Positions 1 through 8,739 of a DNA stretch of 64,000 nt are shown piece by piece. The notes under the pieces are model-generated. The model saw nothing but the letters and a program-made list of their open reading frames with translations. It was not told the origin of the DNA and searched no databases. Each line of letters begins with the position of its first letter. The first letter of the stretch is position 1. The stretch is taken from assembly GCA_902175065.1 (NCBI GenBank), contig CABIIJ010000018.1, forward strand, positions 1 through 64,000, read 5' to 3'. The translations under genes and the position numbers were made by a program. The DNA is from an uncultured Comamonas sp. (GTDB taxonomy: Bacteria; Pseudomonadota; Gammaproteobacteria; Burkholderiales; Burkholderiaceae_C).

Positions 1-92
1 GCGCCCTCGGCGGCCAGACGCAGGCAGGATGCGCTGCCGATACCACCGCCGCCGCCGGTGACGATGGCGGTCTTGTCTTCAAAGCGTTTCAT
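1..92 (-). CDS. SDR-family oxidoreductase, N-terminal fragment
   Basis: The minus strand opens with ATG at 92-90 and reads into the left edge, so only the first 30 residues are visible. They begin MKRFEDKTAIVTGGGGGIGS, which is the first beta strand and the glycine-rich TGxxxGIG dinucleotide-binding loop of a classical short-chain dehydrogenase/reductase (NAD(P)H-binding Rossmann fold, cytoplasmic). An AGGA ribosome-binding site lies about 6 bases upstream of the ATG. The substrate cannot be told: the catalytic Ser-Tyr-Lys residues are outside the window. The family call is secure; anything narrower, such as FabG-like or hydroxyacyl-CoA dehydrogenase, would be a guess. Confidence 0.85.
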   Translation of the reverse strand, partial: MKRFEDKTAIVTGGGGGIGSASCLRLAAEG

Positions 93-428
93 TGCATGTC
101 CTATGGTTTGCTAGGTTGGTTGGCTTGGCCGATGATGCGGTATAGCAACAGCCAAATAAGTAAATATGTTTACGGAAATTCTAAAACCGAGCTTGGGGCG
201 ATGCAAGCCTGAAAACGCATAAAAAGTCATGGTTAACCATGAAAATGGAGAGAAATGCTTCCTGGTTTCATGGTTGTTGTAGGTGTAGTTGTTTGGTATT
301 TGTGGAAATATATTGTTTTAAATTGGCAAATTTTCCTGCTGCCTTCAAAGTGCGGGGAAGGGCTGCCGGGCAGGATGCAGGCGCAAAAAAACCCGCCAGC
401 GGCGGGGTGGGGGAGGGGAGGCAGGTTC
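93..428. other. AT-rich intergenic region with two small palindromes
   Basis: This 336-bp gap lies between the SDR gene start and the trhP stop and is clearly more AT-rich than its surroundings. It holds two perfect inverted repeats: GTAAATATGTTTAC at 160-173 (5-bp arms) and CATGGTTAACCATG at 228-241 (14-bp palindrome, with a further CATGGTT half-site at 268-274). These are plausible operator sites for control of the SDR gene, but no regulator gene is visible and no convincing promoter hexamers were found. No protein-coding gene is supported here. Confidence 0.4.
384..407 (-). terminator. Rho-independent terminator of trhP
   Basis: Read on the minus strand, a CCCGCC stem with a 3-base loop and GGCGGG partner (392-406) is followed by a run of seven T (complement of 385-391). 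It sits just past the trhP stop codon at 429-431 and has the classic stem plus U-tract layout. Confidence 0.85.
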
Positions 429-1784
429 TTACAGCAGCCGGGCGATCAGGCCCCCTTCTACCGGCCCGGCCAGCGGCACGCGCACGCGTACCGGGTTGCC
501 GGGGGCGACCTGCACGGGGTCGCCGTCCAGGTTGAACATCTGCTCCAGCTTGACGGTGCGGTTGCCGCTGGGGTGGATGACCTCGATGGTGTCGCCCACG
601 GCAAAGCGGTTCATGGTTTCGATCTCGGCCATGCCATCGGCGTAGCCGCGCACCTGGCCGACGAAGTGGCTGCGCTGCAGCACGCTGGTGCCGGTTTCGT
701 AGTTCTGGTAGTCGTTGGCCGGGCGGCGTTCCAGCAGGCCGCCGGTGTAGCCCCGGTTGGCCAGTCCTTCCAGCTCGGTGATCAAATGCGGGTCGAAGGG
801 GCGGCCCGCCACGGCGTCGTCAATGGCGCGGCGGTAGACCTGGGCGGTGCGGGCGACGTAGTACAGGCTCTTGGTGCGCCCCTCGATCTTGAGGGAATCG
901 ACGCCGATCTTCACCAGCCGCTCGACGTGCTCCACGGCCCGCAAGTCCTTGCTGTTCATGATGTAGGTGCCGTGCTCGTCCTCCATGATCGGCATCAGCT
1001 CGCCGGGGCGGCCTTTTTCTTCGAGCAGGTACACGCTATCGGCCTGGGGGTGGCGCGACATGGTGGTGCCCTGGAACTGGCTGTCGGCGTCCTCGCGGGA
1101 TTTGCTGAAGCTGAATCCCTGCTCCATCGGCGTGGCCAGGGCTTCGCCGGTGTTGGGATCGACGGCGGCGTCGTGCGTCTTGTATTCCCAGCGGCAGGCG
1201 TTGGTGCAGGTGCCCTGGTTGGGGTCGCGGTGGTTGAAGTAGCCCGACAGCAGGCAGCGGCCCGAGTAGGCGATGCACAGGGCGCCGTGGACGAAGACTT
1301 CGATCTCCATGTCCGGGCATTCCTGGCGGATTTTCTCGATCTCGTCCAGCGACAGCTCGCGTGACAGGATGATGCGCGAGACGCCCATCTTCTGCCAGAA
1401 CTTCACCGTGGCCCAGTTGGTGGTGTTGGCCTGCACCGAGAGGTGAATTTCCTGCGCGGGCCACTTTTCCTTGACCATCATGATCAGGCCCGGGTCGGCC
1501 ATGATGAGGGCGTCGGGGCCGCAGTCGATCACCGGCTCGATGTCGCGGATGTAGGTGCGCACCTTGTCGTTGTGCGCGATCAGGTTGCTGGTGACGAAGA
1601 ATTTCTTGCCGCGTGCGTGCGCTTCCCCGATGCCCTGGGCGATCTGCTCCAGGCGGAATTCGTTGTTGCGGGCACGCAGCGAGTAGCGCGGCTGGCCGGC
1701 GTAGATGGCATCGGCGCCAAAGTCGTAGGCGGCACGCATCTTGTCGAGCGAGCCGGCGGGCAGGAGCAGTTCAGGGGCTTTCAT
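429..1784 (-). CDS. trhP: TrhP (YegQ), U32-family tRNA hydroxylation protein
   Basis: A 451-residue protein, the same size as E. coli YegQ/TrhP (453). From family knowledge, TrhP is a peptidase-U32-like, iron-sulfur-dependent protein that takes part in prephenate-dependent 5-hydroxylation of U34 in tRNA, on the way to cmo5U/mcmo5U. Motifs match the family along the chain: KAPELLLPAG at the start, GADAIYAGQPRYSLRARNNE, FVHGALCIAYSGRCLLSG and the GTCTNACRWEY stretch carrying the clustered cysteines thought to hold the Fe-S cluster, then MNSKDLR and SLKIEGRTKS. The reading frame stays open 90 codons upstream of the chosen ATG, but homology begins at MKAPELL, so the ATG at 1784-1782 is preferred. 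It is a single gene ending in its own terminator. Confusion with RlhA (YdcP, about 650 residues) is unlikely on length. Confidence 0.92.
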   Translation of the reverse strand: MKAPELLLPAGSLDKMRAAYDFGADAIYAGQPRYSLRARNNEFRLEQIAQGIGEAHARGKKFFVTSNLIAHNDKVRTYIRDIEPVIDCGPDALIMADPGLIMMVKEKWPAQEIHLSVQANTTNWATVKFWQKMGVSRIILSRELSLDEIEKIRQECPDMEIEVFVHGALCIAYSGRCLLSGYFNHRDPNQGTCTNACRWEYKTHDAAVDPNTGEALATPMEQGFSFSKSREDADSQFQGTTMSRHPQADSVYLLEEKGRPGELMPIMEDEHGTYIMNSKDLRAVEHVERLVKIGVDSLKIEGRTKSLYYVARTAQVYRRAIDDAVAGRPFDPHLITELEGLANRGYTGGLLERRPANDYQNYETGTSVLQRSHFVGQVRGYADGMAEIETMNRFAVGDTIEVIHPSGNRTVKLEQMFNLDGDPVQVAPGNPVRVRVPLAGPVEGGLIARLL

Positions 1785-1904
1785 CGTGGGCGCGATTGTC
1801 GTGCAAAGTGGTTTTCCTGCTGGCGGCGGCTGTTTTGCCTGCGGGGCCACGGTGGCGGCAAGGTAACATCCGCGCTTTGTCCAAAACCGAGGGGGAGAGA
1901 CGCC

Positions 1905-2753
1905 GTGCAATGCACCCACTGCCAAGCCAGCTTGAAAGAAGGCACCAAGTTTTGCCCGCACTGCGGCCAGATGGCCCAGGCCGAGCCTGCCGCAGGGCTG
2001 CCGTGCCCGCAGTGCCAGACGCTGCTCAAACCCGGCGCGAAGTTCTGCAACCACTGCGGCGCCACCGTGGCTGCCGTGGCGGCGGCCAGTGCCGCGCCCG
2101 CAGCGCCGAATACTACGGATTCAGTAGCTTCTTCCACGCCTGTAGAGCCGGTTTCAGATACAAAACCACCGCTACCACCCTTGTTCCCTGCGGAACAAGC
2201 TACAAAAATGGGAAGCAACCTGGCTTTGTGGATTGGCCTGGCGATTGCGCTGTTCGGGGCCATCACCCTGGCGGTTTACTTCGTCATGGGCAACAGCGGC
2301 CCGGCCCCGCAGAAGATCGGCCCGATGGAGCTGCCGACCCCGCCGGTCGTGGAGCAGGCCTCGCCGCCTGCCGATAGCCTGCCCGAAGCCCAGCAGCCGC
2401 AGCTGGTGCCCAGCGTGCCCCTGCCGGGCGAAGCGGCAGAGGCTGCTGCCGATACTGCCCCCGTAACGCAAGTCACCCCCGTGCAAGCCGCCCCGGCCAG
2501 GCCCGCCCCGCAGCCCAAACCGGTGACACGCCCCGTGCCCAAGCCCGCGCCCGAGCCGCTGCCTCAGCCGGAAGCACCCGCCGCCCCCGCGCCGGTGCCG
2601 CAGGAGGCTGCGGTCAAAACCTGCGCCCAGGCCGGTCTGCTGATGCGCCCGGTCTGCGCCGTGGAAGGGCCGCGCACTTTCTGGAAGTGCGCCCCCGACG
2701 GCAAGCGCTGGGACAACAATATCCCCGGCTGCCGCCGCAGCGAGGAAAACTGA
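1905..2753 (+). CDS. Double zinc-ribbon membrane protein
   Basis: A 282-residue protein starting at GTG 1905 with a GGGGGAGA Shine-Dalgarno sequence about 7 bases upstream; the open frame extends further 5' but only over trhP. Two treble-clef zinc ribbons open the protein: CTHC...CPHC (about residues 3-21) and CPQC...CNHC (about 33-51). A Ser/Pro/Thr-rich linker follows (partly encoded by a dispersed 78-bp repeat), then one transmembrane helix (LALWIGLAIALFGAITLAVY, about 106-125), a long Pro/Ala-rich spacer and a short Cys-containing C-terminal region ending WDNNIPGCRRSEEN. The layout suggests cytoplasmic zinc ribbons, a single span and a periplasmic tail. Function is unknown; such double zinc-ribbon proteins are poorly studied. 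Confidence 0.75.
   Translation: MQCTHCQASLKEGTKFCPHCGQMAQAEPAAGLPCPQCQTLLKPGAKFCNHCGATVAAVAAASAAPAAPNTTDSVASSTPVEPVSDTKPPLPPLFPAEQATKMGSNLALWIGLAIALFGAITLAVYFVMGNSGPAPQKIGPMELPTPPVVEQASPPADSLPEAQQPQLVPSVPLPGEAAEAAADTAPVTQVTPVQAAPARPAPQPKPVTRPVPKPAPEPLPQPEAPAAPAPVPQEAAVKTCAQAGLLMRPVCAVEGPRTFWKCAPDGKRWDNNIPGCRRSEEN
2125..2202. repeat. 78-bp TAGCT palindromic repeat, copy 1 (inside a CDS)
   Basis: Left arm TAGCTTCTTCCACG (2125-2138) and right arm TGCGGAACAAGCTA (2189-2202) are imperfect inverted repeats, with a GGTTTCAGATAC core shared with other copies. It lies wholly within the zinc-ribbon protein gene and supplies about residues 74-99 (VASSTPVEPVSD... to ...FPAEQA) in frame, in the linker before the membrane helix. 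Confidence 0.7.
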
Positions 2754-2783
2754 ACGGATAGGGTCTGATCTGACGTGAAAAAG

Positions 2784-2813
2784 AAAGGCAGCTTGCAAAG
2801 CTGCCTTTTTTTC
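2784..2813. terminator. Bidirectional rho-independent terminator
   Basis: AAAGGCAGCTT / AAGCTGCCTTT arms (2784-2794 and 2798-2808) form a long stem with a very short loop. T-rich tracts lie on both sides (TTTTTTT at 2806-2812 on the plus strand, TTTCTTTTTC on the minus strand), so it can serve both convergent genes, the zinc-ribbon gene and acnA. Confidence 0.85.
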
Positions 2814-2832
2814 ATGATGCTGCGCTGCCGCG

Positions 2833-5706
2833 TTATTGCGCCAGCAACTGCCGCAGCACGAACGGCAGGATGCCGCCGTGGCGGTAGTAGGCCACCTCGA
2901 TGGGGGTGTCGATGCGCAGCTTCACCGTCAGCTGCTGCTGCGAGCCGTCGGCGCGGTGGATGACCACCCGGGCCTGGCTTTGCGGGGCCAGGTCGGCGGG
3001 CGGGATCACGTCCACGCGCTCGTCGCCTTGCAGGTTCAGGCTTTCCCAACCGTCGCCGGGCAGGAACTGCAGCGGCAGCACGCCCATGCCGACGAGGTTG
3101 GAGCGGTGGATGCGCTCGAAGCTTTTGGCAATCACGGCCTGGATGCCCAGCAGCTGCGTGCCCTTGGCCGCCCAGTCGCGGCTGGAGCCGGTGCCGTATT
3201 CCTCCCCGGCAAAAATCACCGTGGGCGTACCGGCGGCCTGGTAGAGCATGGCGGCATCGTAGATGGGCATTTTTTCGCTTTTCCCGTTGTCGCTGTGGTA
3301 CAGCGTCACGCCGCCTTCCTCGCGCGAGCCGCCTGCCAGCGGCGGGATCATCAGGTTCTTGATGCGCACGTTGGCAAAGGTGCCGCGCATCATCACCTCG
3401 TGGTTGCCCCGGCGCGAGCCGTAGCTGTTGAAGTCGGCCTTGGCCACGCCGTGCGCCTTGAGCCACAGCCCGGCGGGCGAGCTTTCCTTGATCGCCCCGG
3501 CCGGGGAGATGTGGTCGGTGGTGATCGAATCGCCGAACAGCGCCATGATGCGGGCGCTGCGGATGGGCTGCGCGGGCGAGGTGGTGTCGGGCGCGAGGCT
3601 GAAATCCTCGAAGAACGGCGGTTGTGCGATGTAGGTGCTGGTCGGCCAGTCGTAGGTGTCGCCGGTGACGCCTTCGATGGCTTCCCACAGGGCGCCGGGT
3701 TCGGTCCTGACCTTGGCGTAGTTGGCGCGGAAGGCCTCGCCCTGCATGGCGCTGGCAACCAGGGCCTGCACCTCGCGGTCGCTGGGCCAGATGTCGCGCA
3801 GGTAGACGCTCTGGCCGTCCTTGCCGGTGCCCAGCGGGTCTTTTTGCAGGTCGAGGCGCACCGTTCCGGCAATGGCGTAGGCCACGACCAGCGGCGGGCT
3901 CATGAGGAAGTTGGCCTTGATGTTGGGGTGAATCCGCGCCTCGAAATTGCGGTTGCCCGACAGCACCGAGGCGCACACCAGGTTGTTGCGGGTGATCACG
4001 TCGTTCAGCTCGGGCGTCAGATCGCCCGCATTGCCGATGCAGGTGGTGCAGCCGTAGCCGGCCAGGGCAAAGCCGAGTTTTTCCAGCGCGGGCAGCAAGC
4101 CGGTATCGGTCAGATACTGGGTGACGACACGCGAGCCGGGGGCCAGCGAGGTCTTGATGTGCGGCTGCACCGTCAGGCCCGCTGCCACCGCCTTTTGCGC
4201 CAGCAACCCGGCGGCCAGCAGCACGCTGGGGTTGCTGGTGTTGGTGCAGCTGGTGATGGCGGCAATCAGCACGTCGCCATCGCCAATGCCCTGGCTGCTG
4301 GCGTGCGAGCCGTCGATTTCGCACACCGACGGCTTGTGCTCCTCGCTGTGGGCGCTGCTGAGGGTGGGGCGGTTGCCGTCCATTTCCACTACCGAGCGCG
4401 GGGCGCCCAGATCGGGGCTGGTGCCGTTGTCGGCGGGGCCGCCTGCGCCGCATTCGATGGCAAAGCGCTGGCCCAGGCGCTCGGCGGGCAGGTTGAAGCC
4501 GTTGTCGGCCATGGGGGCGGAAAAGAGCTGGTCGAACTTGCCGGCCACGTTTTCCAGCGCAATGCGATCCTGCGGGCGCTTGGGGCCGGCCACGCTGGGG
4601 CGGACGGTGGACAAGTCCAGCGTTACCACGCGCGAATAGTCCAGCTCCCCGGCCCGGGGCACGCCAAACAGCCCCTGGGCGCGGAAGTAGGCTTCGAAGT
4701 CGGCAATCGCCTGCGCACTGCGGCCCGTGCCCCGGAAGTAGTCCAGGGTTTTGTCATCGACGGGGAAGAAACCCATGGTCGCGCCGTATTCCGGCGACAT
4801 GTTGCCGATGGTGGCGCGGTCGGGCACGGACAGGCTGGCCGTGCCGGCGCCGAAGAATTCGACGAACTGGCCGACGACCTTTTCCTGGCGCAGGCGTTCG
4901 GTAATGGTCAGCACCAGGTCGGTGGCCGTCACGCCCTCGCGCAGCTGGCCGGTCAGCTCGAAACCGACCACATCGGGAGTGAGGAAGTAGACCGGCTGGC
5001 CCAGCATGGCGGCCTCGGCCTCGATGCCGCCCACGCCCCAGCCGACCACGCCGATGCCGTTGATCATGGTGGTGTGGCTGTCGGTGCCGACCAGGGAGTC
5101 GGGGTAGCAAATGCCGTCTTTCGTTTGATGGACACCGGGGGCCAGGTATTCCAGGTTCACTTGGTGGACGATGCCAAAGCCCGGCGGCACCACGCCGAAG
5201 GTGTCGAAGGCCTGCATCCCCCATTTCATGAACTGGTAGCGCTCGTGGTTGCGCTTGAATTCGAGCTGCATGTTCTGCCCCAGCGCCTGCGGGGTGCCGT
5301 AGTGGTCCACCATGATCGAGTGGTCGACCACCAGATCGACCGGCACCAGCGGCTCGACCGCCTGGGGCGCCTTGCCCAGTTGCTGCGCCGCTGCACGCAT
5401 GGCGGCCAGATCGACCAGCAGGGGCACGCCGGTGAAGTCCTGCAGCACCACGCGGGCGACGACGAAGGGAATTTCCTCGGTGCGTTCGGCCTGGGGCTGC
5501 CAGTTGGCCAGCTGGGCGACGTGCTCGGGCAGGACCTTGGCCCCGTCGCAGTGGCGCAGCACGGCTTCGAGCACGATGCGCAGCGACACCGGCAGCCGCG
5601 CCACGTTGGGAAATTGCCTGGCCAGCGCGGGCAGGGAATACAACTGGCCCTGGCGGCCTTGGCCCAGGGCCAGGGGCTGGAGGGTGGAAGCAAATGCGTG
5701 GGACAT
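2833..5706 (-). CDS. acnA: Aconitate hydratase AcnA
   Basis: Catalyses citrate-isocitrate isomerisation in the TCA cycle with a [4Fe-4S] cluster; cytoplasmic. The 957-residue sequence shows the AcnA/IRP signatures: [38 protein letters not shown], the cluster ligands in SCTNTSNP (near residue 485) and [11 protein letters not shown], and the C-terminal swivel motifs [13 protein letters not shown] and [10 protein letters not shown]-like [18 protein letters not shown]. coli AcnA has 891 residues; the extra length is mostly a polar, low-conservation insert of about 50 residues (about 428-476) just before the cluster loop. The ATG at 5706-5704 has an AAGGA site 8-9 bases upstream. No acnA-linked prpF/prpC genes are present, so it appears to be the stand-alone TCA enzyme. 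Confidence 0.95.
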   Translation of the reverse strand: MSHAFASTLQPLALGQGRQGQLYSLPALARQFPNVARLPVSLRIVLEAVLRHCDGAKVLPEHVAQLANWQPQAERTEEIPFVVARVVLQDFTGVPLLVDLAAMRAAAQQLGKAPQAVEPLVPVDLVVDHSIMVDHYGTPQALGQNMQLEFKRNHERYQFMKWGMQAFDTFGVVPPGFGIVHQVNLEYLAPGVHQTKDGICYPDSLVGTDSHTTMINGIGVVGWGVGGIEAEAAMLGQPVYFLTPDVVGFELTGQLREGVTATDLVLTITERLRQEKVVGQFVEFFGAGTASLSVPDRATIGNMSPEYGATMGFFPVDDKTLDYFRGTGRSAQAIADFEAYFRAQGLFGVPRAGELDYSRVVTLDLSTVRPSVAGPKRPQDRIALENVAGKFDQLFSAPMADNGFNLPAERLGQRFAIECGAGGPADNGTSPDLGAPRSVVEMDGNRPTLSSAHSEEHKPSVCEIDGSHASSQGIGDGDVLIAAITSCTNTSNPSVLLAAGLLAQKAVAAGLTVQPHIKTSLAPGSRVVTQYLTDTGLLPALEKLGFALAGYGCTTCIGNAGDLTPELNDVITRNNLVCASVLSGNRNFEARIHPNIKANFLMSPPLVVAYAIAGTVRLDLQKDPLGTGKDGQSVYLRDIWPSDREVQALVASAMQGEAFRANYAKVRTEPGALWEAIEGVTGDTYDWPTSTYIAQPPFFEDFSLAPDTTSPAQPIRSARIMALFGDSITTDHISPAGAIKESSPAGLWLKAHGVAKADFNSYGSRRGNHEVMMRGTFANVRIKNLMIPPLAGGSREEGGVTLYHSDNGKSEKMPIYDAAMLYQAAGTPTVIFAGEEYGTGSSRDWAAKGTQLLGIQAVIAKSFERIHRSNLVGMGVLPLQFLPGDGWESLNLQGDERVDVIPPADLAPQSQARVVIHRADGSQQQLTVKLRIDTPIEVAYYRHGGILPFVLRQLLAQ

Positions 5707-5883
5707 GGCGAGATCCTTTCTGTAAGCCGTAACGGAAAGCAGTCACCGGCCCATTGTGCCCCTGCGATCCCGGCGACCCCTGCACCACCATACGGAAAGA
5801 CCATTACCCGCGTGCCAACAATAAGTCGAGCGCAGTTTTACCATCGGTAGTTGTTCGGGTTTACCAGGTTCTCCAAAAATACT

Positions 5884-6831
5884 ATGCAAGCACTGTGGAT
5901 GGTGGCGGGCGCGTTCCTTTTTGCCACCATGGGCGTTTTCGTCAAATACGCCAGCGCCTCGTTCACGACGGCGGAAATCGTTTTTTACCGGGGGCTGATC
6001 GGCATGGCCGTGCTGTGGTGGCTGGCCCGCCGCCAGGGCATCGGCCTGGCCACGCGCCACCCGTGGATGCACGGCTGGCGTTCGCTGGTCGGCGTCACGG
6101 CCATGTCCGGCTGGTTCTATGCCATCACCAAGATGCCCCTGGCCACGGGGATGACGTTCAACTACATGAGCAGCCTGTGGATTGCCGCCTTTCTGGTCGC
6201 CGGCGCCCTGTGGACGTGGCGGCCGGGCCATACCGGGGCGCGGCGTTCGCTGAATATCCCGCTGCTGGGGACAATCGTCATGGGCTTTGTCGGCGTGCTG
6301 CTGTTGCTGCAGCCCAGCTTTGCCCGGCAGCAGGGCGTGGCGGCGCTGGCGGGGCTGTCTTCGGGGGTGCTGTCGGCCATGGCCTACATGCAGGTGTCGG
6401 CCCTGTCCCGCGCCGGGGAGCCGGAGGCGCGTACCGTGTTCTATTTCTGCCTGGGCTGCGCGGTCGGCGGCGGGGCCGTCATGCTGGGCTGGGGCGTCTC
6501 GCCCTGGCCGGGCATCGGGCAAAGCCTGTGGCTGCTGCCCGTGGGCATCCTGGCAGCCGGCGGGCAGTTGTGCATGACGCGGGCCTATGCCACGGCGCAA
6601 ACCCCCCGGGCCACGCTGGTGGTGGCCAACCTGCAATACACCGGGCTGATTTTTGCCAGTGCGTACAGCCTGGTGTGGTTCGACGACCAGATCAACCTGC
6701 TGGGCTGGCTGGGCATGGCCCTGGTGGCCGCCAGCGGCATTGCGGCCACCGTGCTGCGTGCCCGCAGCAAGGCCCCCGCGCCTGCGGTGGCAGAGGCGCC
6801 GATGGCCGCAGCATCCACTGCCGGGCGCTAG
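5884..6831 (+). CDS. EamA/DMT-family transporter
   Basis: A 315-residue inner-membrane protein of the drug/metabolite transporter superfamily: two EamA repeats, about ten hydrophobic helices, and the typical start MQALWMVAGAFLFATMGVF. Proteins of this family usually export small metabolites; the substrate cannot be told. The ATG at 5884 matches the usual EamA start better than an in-frame TTG at 5851, which would add 11 residues; neither has a strong ribosome-binding site. It is divergent from acnA. Its stop codon TAG (6829-6831) is part of the CTAG at which a MITE-like element begins. Confidence 0.85.
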   Translation: MQALWMVAGAFLFATMGVFVKYASASFTTAEIVFYRGLIGMAVLWWLARRQGIGLATRHPWMHGWRSLVGVTAMSGWFYAITKMPLATGMTFNYMSSLWIAAFLVAGALWTWRPGHTGARRSLNIPLLGTIVMGFVGVLLLLQPSFARQQGVAALAGLSSGVLSAMAYMQVSALSRAGEPEARTVFYFCLGCAVGGGAVMLGWGVSPWPGIGQSLWLLPVGILAAGGQLCMTRAYATAQTPRATLVVANLQYTGLIFASAYSLVWFDDQINLLGWLGMALVAASGIAATVLRARSKAPAPAVAEAPMAAASTAGR

Positions 6832-6994
6832 GGGATCCTCTGCACGAATCGCCGCGCCGCCCGCATCTGCGGCCTCGGGCGGTCTGCGGCGTTCCAAATC
6901 CTCGCGATAGCTGCGGCTATCCCTGCGGTTTGCGCCTTGCAGCCCATCCCGATCCGCAGCGCAGGCTTACCGCTCGATTCGTGCAGAGGATCCC
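6832..6994. mobile_element. MITE-like element, copy A (about 163 bp)
   Basis: Perfect 20-bp terminal inverted repeats, GGGATCCTCTGCACGAATCG at 6832-6851 and its complement at 6975-6994, enclose a non-coding, GC-rich interior with an internal GATAGC/GCTATC hairpin. A nearly identical interior is found at 36128-36288. It starts directly after CTAG (6828-6831), which includes the stop of the upstream gene; the right flank is CTGG, a possibly decayed CTAG duplication. No transposase is encoded, so it would depend on an enzyme acting in trans. Confidence 0.8.
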
Positions 6995-7066
6995 TGGCGT
7001 TACGTGTCGTCGTAGTGCGGCAGGGGGCGGCGGCACAATAGGCGTTTTCGTTCTGGAAGATCGTCT

Positions 7067-7942
7067 ATGACCAGCGCCTTGTCTTTTCCCCTGTTGATTT
7101 CTGTCGCCCAATTGCAATCCCTGCAGGCCGGCGGCCAGCCGCTGATGGTGTTCGATTGCAGCTTCGATCTGGCCCAGCCCGGCGCGGGTCTGCTGCAGTA
7201 CCGGGAGGCGCATGTCCCCGGCGCGGTCTATGCCCACCTGGATGAGAGTCTGAGCGCCGCCGCAGGCGATGCCGCCGCCAGCGGGGGCCGCCATCCGCTG
7301 CCCAGCCGCGAGGCGTTTGCCGCCTGGCTGCGCAGCGTCGGCTTTCGCAGCGACATGCAGGCGGTGGTTTATGACCGCCAGGGGGTGAACTACTGTGGGC
7401 GCCTGTGGTGGATGCTCAAATGGGCCGGGCACGAGGCCGTGGCGGTGCTCGATGGCGGGCTGCAAGCCTGGCAGGCCGCAGGCGGTGCGGTGGAAAGTGG
7501 TGCTGGCCCGGCGTATGCCCCTGGGGATTTTGCGTTGCAAGCGCCGCTGCGCCGTCTGGTCGGTGTCGATGCCGTGCAGGCCCAATTGGGCAGTGCCGTG
7601 CAGACCATCGTCGATGCCCGTGCCCCGGCGCGTTTTCGGGGCGAGGTGGAGCCGCTGGACCCTGTGGCCGGACACATTCCCGGCGCGTTGAACCGCCCGT
7701 TCACCGACAACATCGCCCTGGATGGCCGTTTCAAGCCTGCCGCCCTGCTGCGGGCCGAGTTCGACGCCCTGCTGGCCGGGCGCGATCCGGCCAGCGTCGT
7801 CCACCAGTGCGGCAGCGGCGTCAGCGCCGTGCCCAATCTGGTCGCGATGGAAGTGGCAGGATTTGCGCCGACGGCCTTGTTTGCCGGGAGCTGGAGCCAG
7901 TGGTGCAGCGACCCCGGCCGCCCCTGCGCCCAGGGCGCTTGA
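7067..7942 (+). CDS. sseA: 3-mercaptopyruvate/thiosulfate sulfurtransferase
   Basis: A 291-residue two-domain rhodanese. The N-terminal domain (about 1-150) is the inactive rhodanese repeat with the HVPGAVYAHLDE motif; the C-terminal domain carries the active cysteine, C248, in the loop CGSGVSA. This CG(S/T)G(V)(T/S)A loop is typical of mercaptopyruvate sulfurtransferase (SseA) rather than thiosulfate rhodanese (CRKGVT). It transfers sulfur from 3-mercaptopyruvate to thiol acceptors or cyanide in the cytoplasm. The ATG at 7067 has GGAAGA about 7 bases upstream. It is a single gene. Confidence 0.88.
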   Translation: MTSALSFPLLISVAQLQSLQAGGQPLMVFDCSFDLAQPGAGLLQYREAHVPGAVYAHLDESLSAAAGDAAASGGRHPLPSREAFAAWLRSVGFRSDMQAVVYDRQGVNYCGRLWWMLKWAGHEAVAVLDGGLQAWQAAGGAVESGAGPAYAPGDFALQAPLRRLVGVDAVQAQLGSAVQTIVDARAPARFRGEVEPLDPVAGHIPGALNRPFTDNIALDGRFKPAALLRAEFDALLAGRDPASVVHQCGSGVSAVPNLVAMEVAGFAPTALFAGSWSQWCSDPGRPCAQGA

Positions 7943-8377
7943 TGGCGTTGCGGCGGCGGTATGGACCGCAGTAGGCTGCAGTAGGGGGCAAGCACCCTGC
8001 TTTTCCCCCCATGCAGCCGCAGTCGCTGCGGCATGATGCAGGCTTCCTGGGCGTGTCGTTCCTTTTTGCGGTGCGATGGCAAAGCCCGGGGCTGGTGGGA
8101 AAAACCCCGGTTATTCCGGCTTTGCGGTCTTCCCTGCTAGGGTTACAGTAGCGTTCAAAATAAGGCAGCGGGTTCTGGCGGCCAGCCTGCTGTAAGAAAA
8201 AATCCTACATGCTCCGCACCTTTCGCTGACACGGCACTCCCGCTCTTTCTGACCCAAGGTATGGGCGCACGCTGACTCAAGTTCCCCCGGCCCTTTGGCC
8301 ACAATTGCTTCCAACAACAGCGCGGTACGAAAACCGCACAACAGGCAGCCCGGCTGCCGGACTGGAAAGGAAGCACC
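7943..8377. promoter_or_regulatory. Long upstream region of flhDC
   Basis: A 435-bp non-coding stretch precedes flhD, in keeping with the large regulatory regions usual for the flagellar master operon. It contains an inverted repeat TGTAAG-N7-CCTACA at 8191-8209 (one mismatch between arms), the most evident operator-like motif, and a CCGGGG/CCCCGG stem at 8086-8110 that might end the sseA transcript, though it lacks a T-run. No recognisable -10/-35 pair is obvious and no gene is supported. Confidence 0.45.
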
Positions 8378-8704
8378 ATGAGCAACGAACAACTTCTCGC
8401 CGAAATCCGCGAAGCCAATCTGACTTACCTGATGCTGGCGCAAAACCTGATTCGCCAGGACAAGGCCGAAGCCATTTTCCGCCTGGGCCTGAGCGAAGAA
8501 GCCTGCGACCTGCTGGTCACCCTGTCTGCCGGGCAGGTGCTGAAGCTGGCCTCGCGCAACACCTTGCTGTGCAGCTTCCGCGCCGACGATGAAATGGTCT
8601 GGAGCCTGCTGACCAACCACAGCAGCAACAAGAACACCAACGACACCTTGAACACCCTGCACGCCAATATCGTCATGGCCAGCCGGGTTTCCGAAGTGCT
8701 GTAA
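8378..8704 (+). CDS. flhD: Flagellar master regulator subunit FlhD
   Basis: A 108-residue FlhD: starts MSNEQLLAEIREANLTYLML and contains AQNLIRQDKAEAIFRLGLSE and the C-terminal LHANIVMASRVSEVL. With FlhC it forms the FlhD4C2 complex that activates class II flagellar promoters in enteric and beta-proteobacteria. AAGGA lies 7 bases before the ATG. It is followed after 35 bp by flhC, forming the usual two-gene operon. It marks the organism as probably motile; no other flagellar genes are in the window. Confidence 0.95.
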   Translation: MSNEQLLAEIREANLTYLMLAQNLIRQDKAEAIFRLGLSEEACDLLVTLSAGQVLKLASRNTLLCSFRADDEMVWSLLTNHSSNKNTNDTLNTLHANIVMASRVSEVL

Positions 8705-8739
8705 GCCGCCGTCCGAATATTCGCTGAAGGAGTATCGCC

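Noticed and set aside
160-241. Small palindromes upstream of the SDR gene as defined operators
   Set aside because: They are perfect but short, the DNA is AT-rich, and no matching regulator or second site is in the window; kept only as part of the intergenic description.
2836-5850. A very long open frame (about 1000 codons) on the plus strand opposite acnA
   Set aside because: It is antisense to a textbook AcnA, is rich in Gly/Val/His/Gln as expected from a shadow frame in GC-rich DNA, and shows no recognisable domain.
6901-6920. GATAGC/GCTATC hairpin as a stand-alone terminator
   Set aside because: It is an internal part of the MITE-like element, repeated at the second copy, and lacks a T-run.
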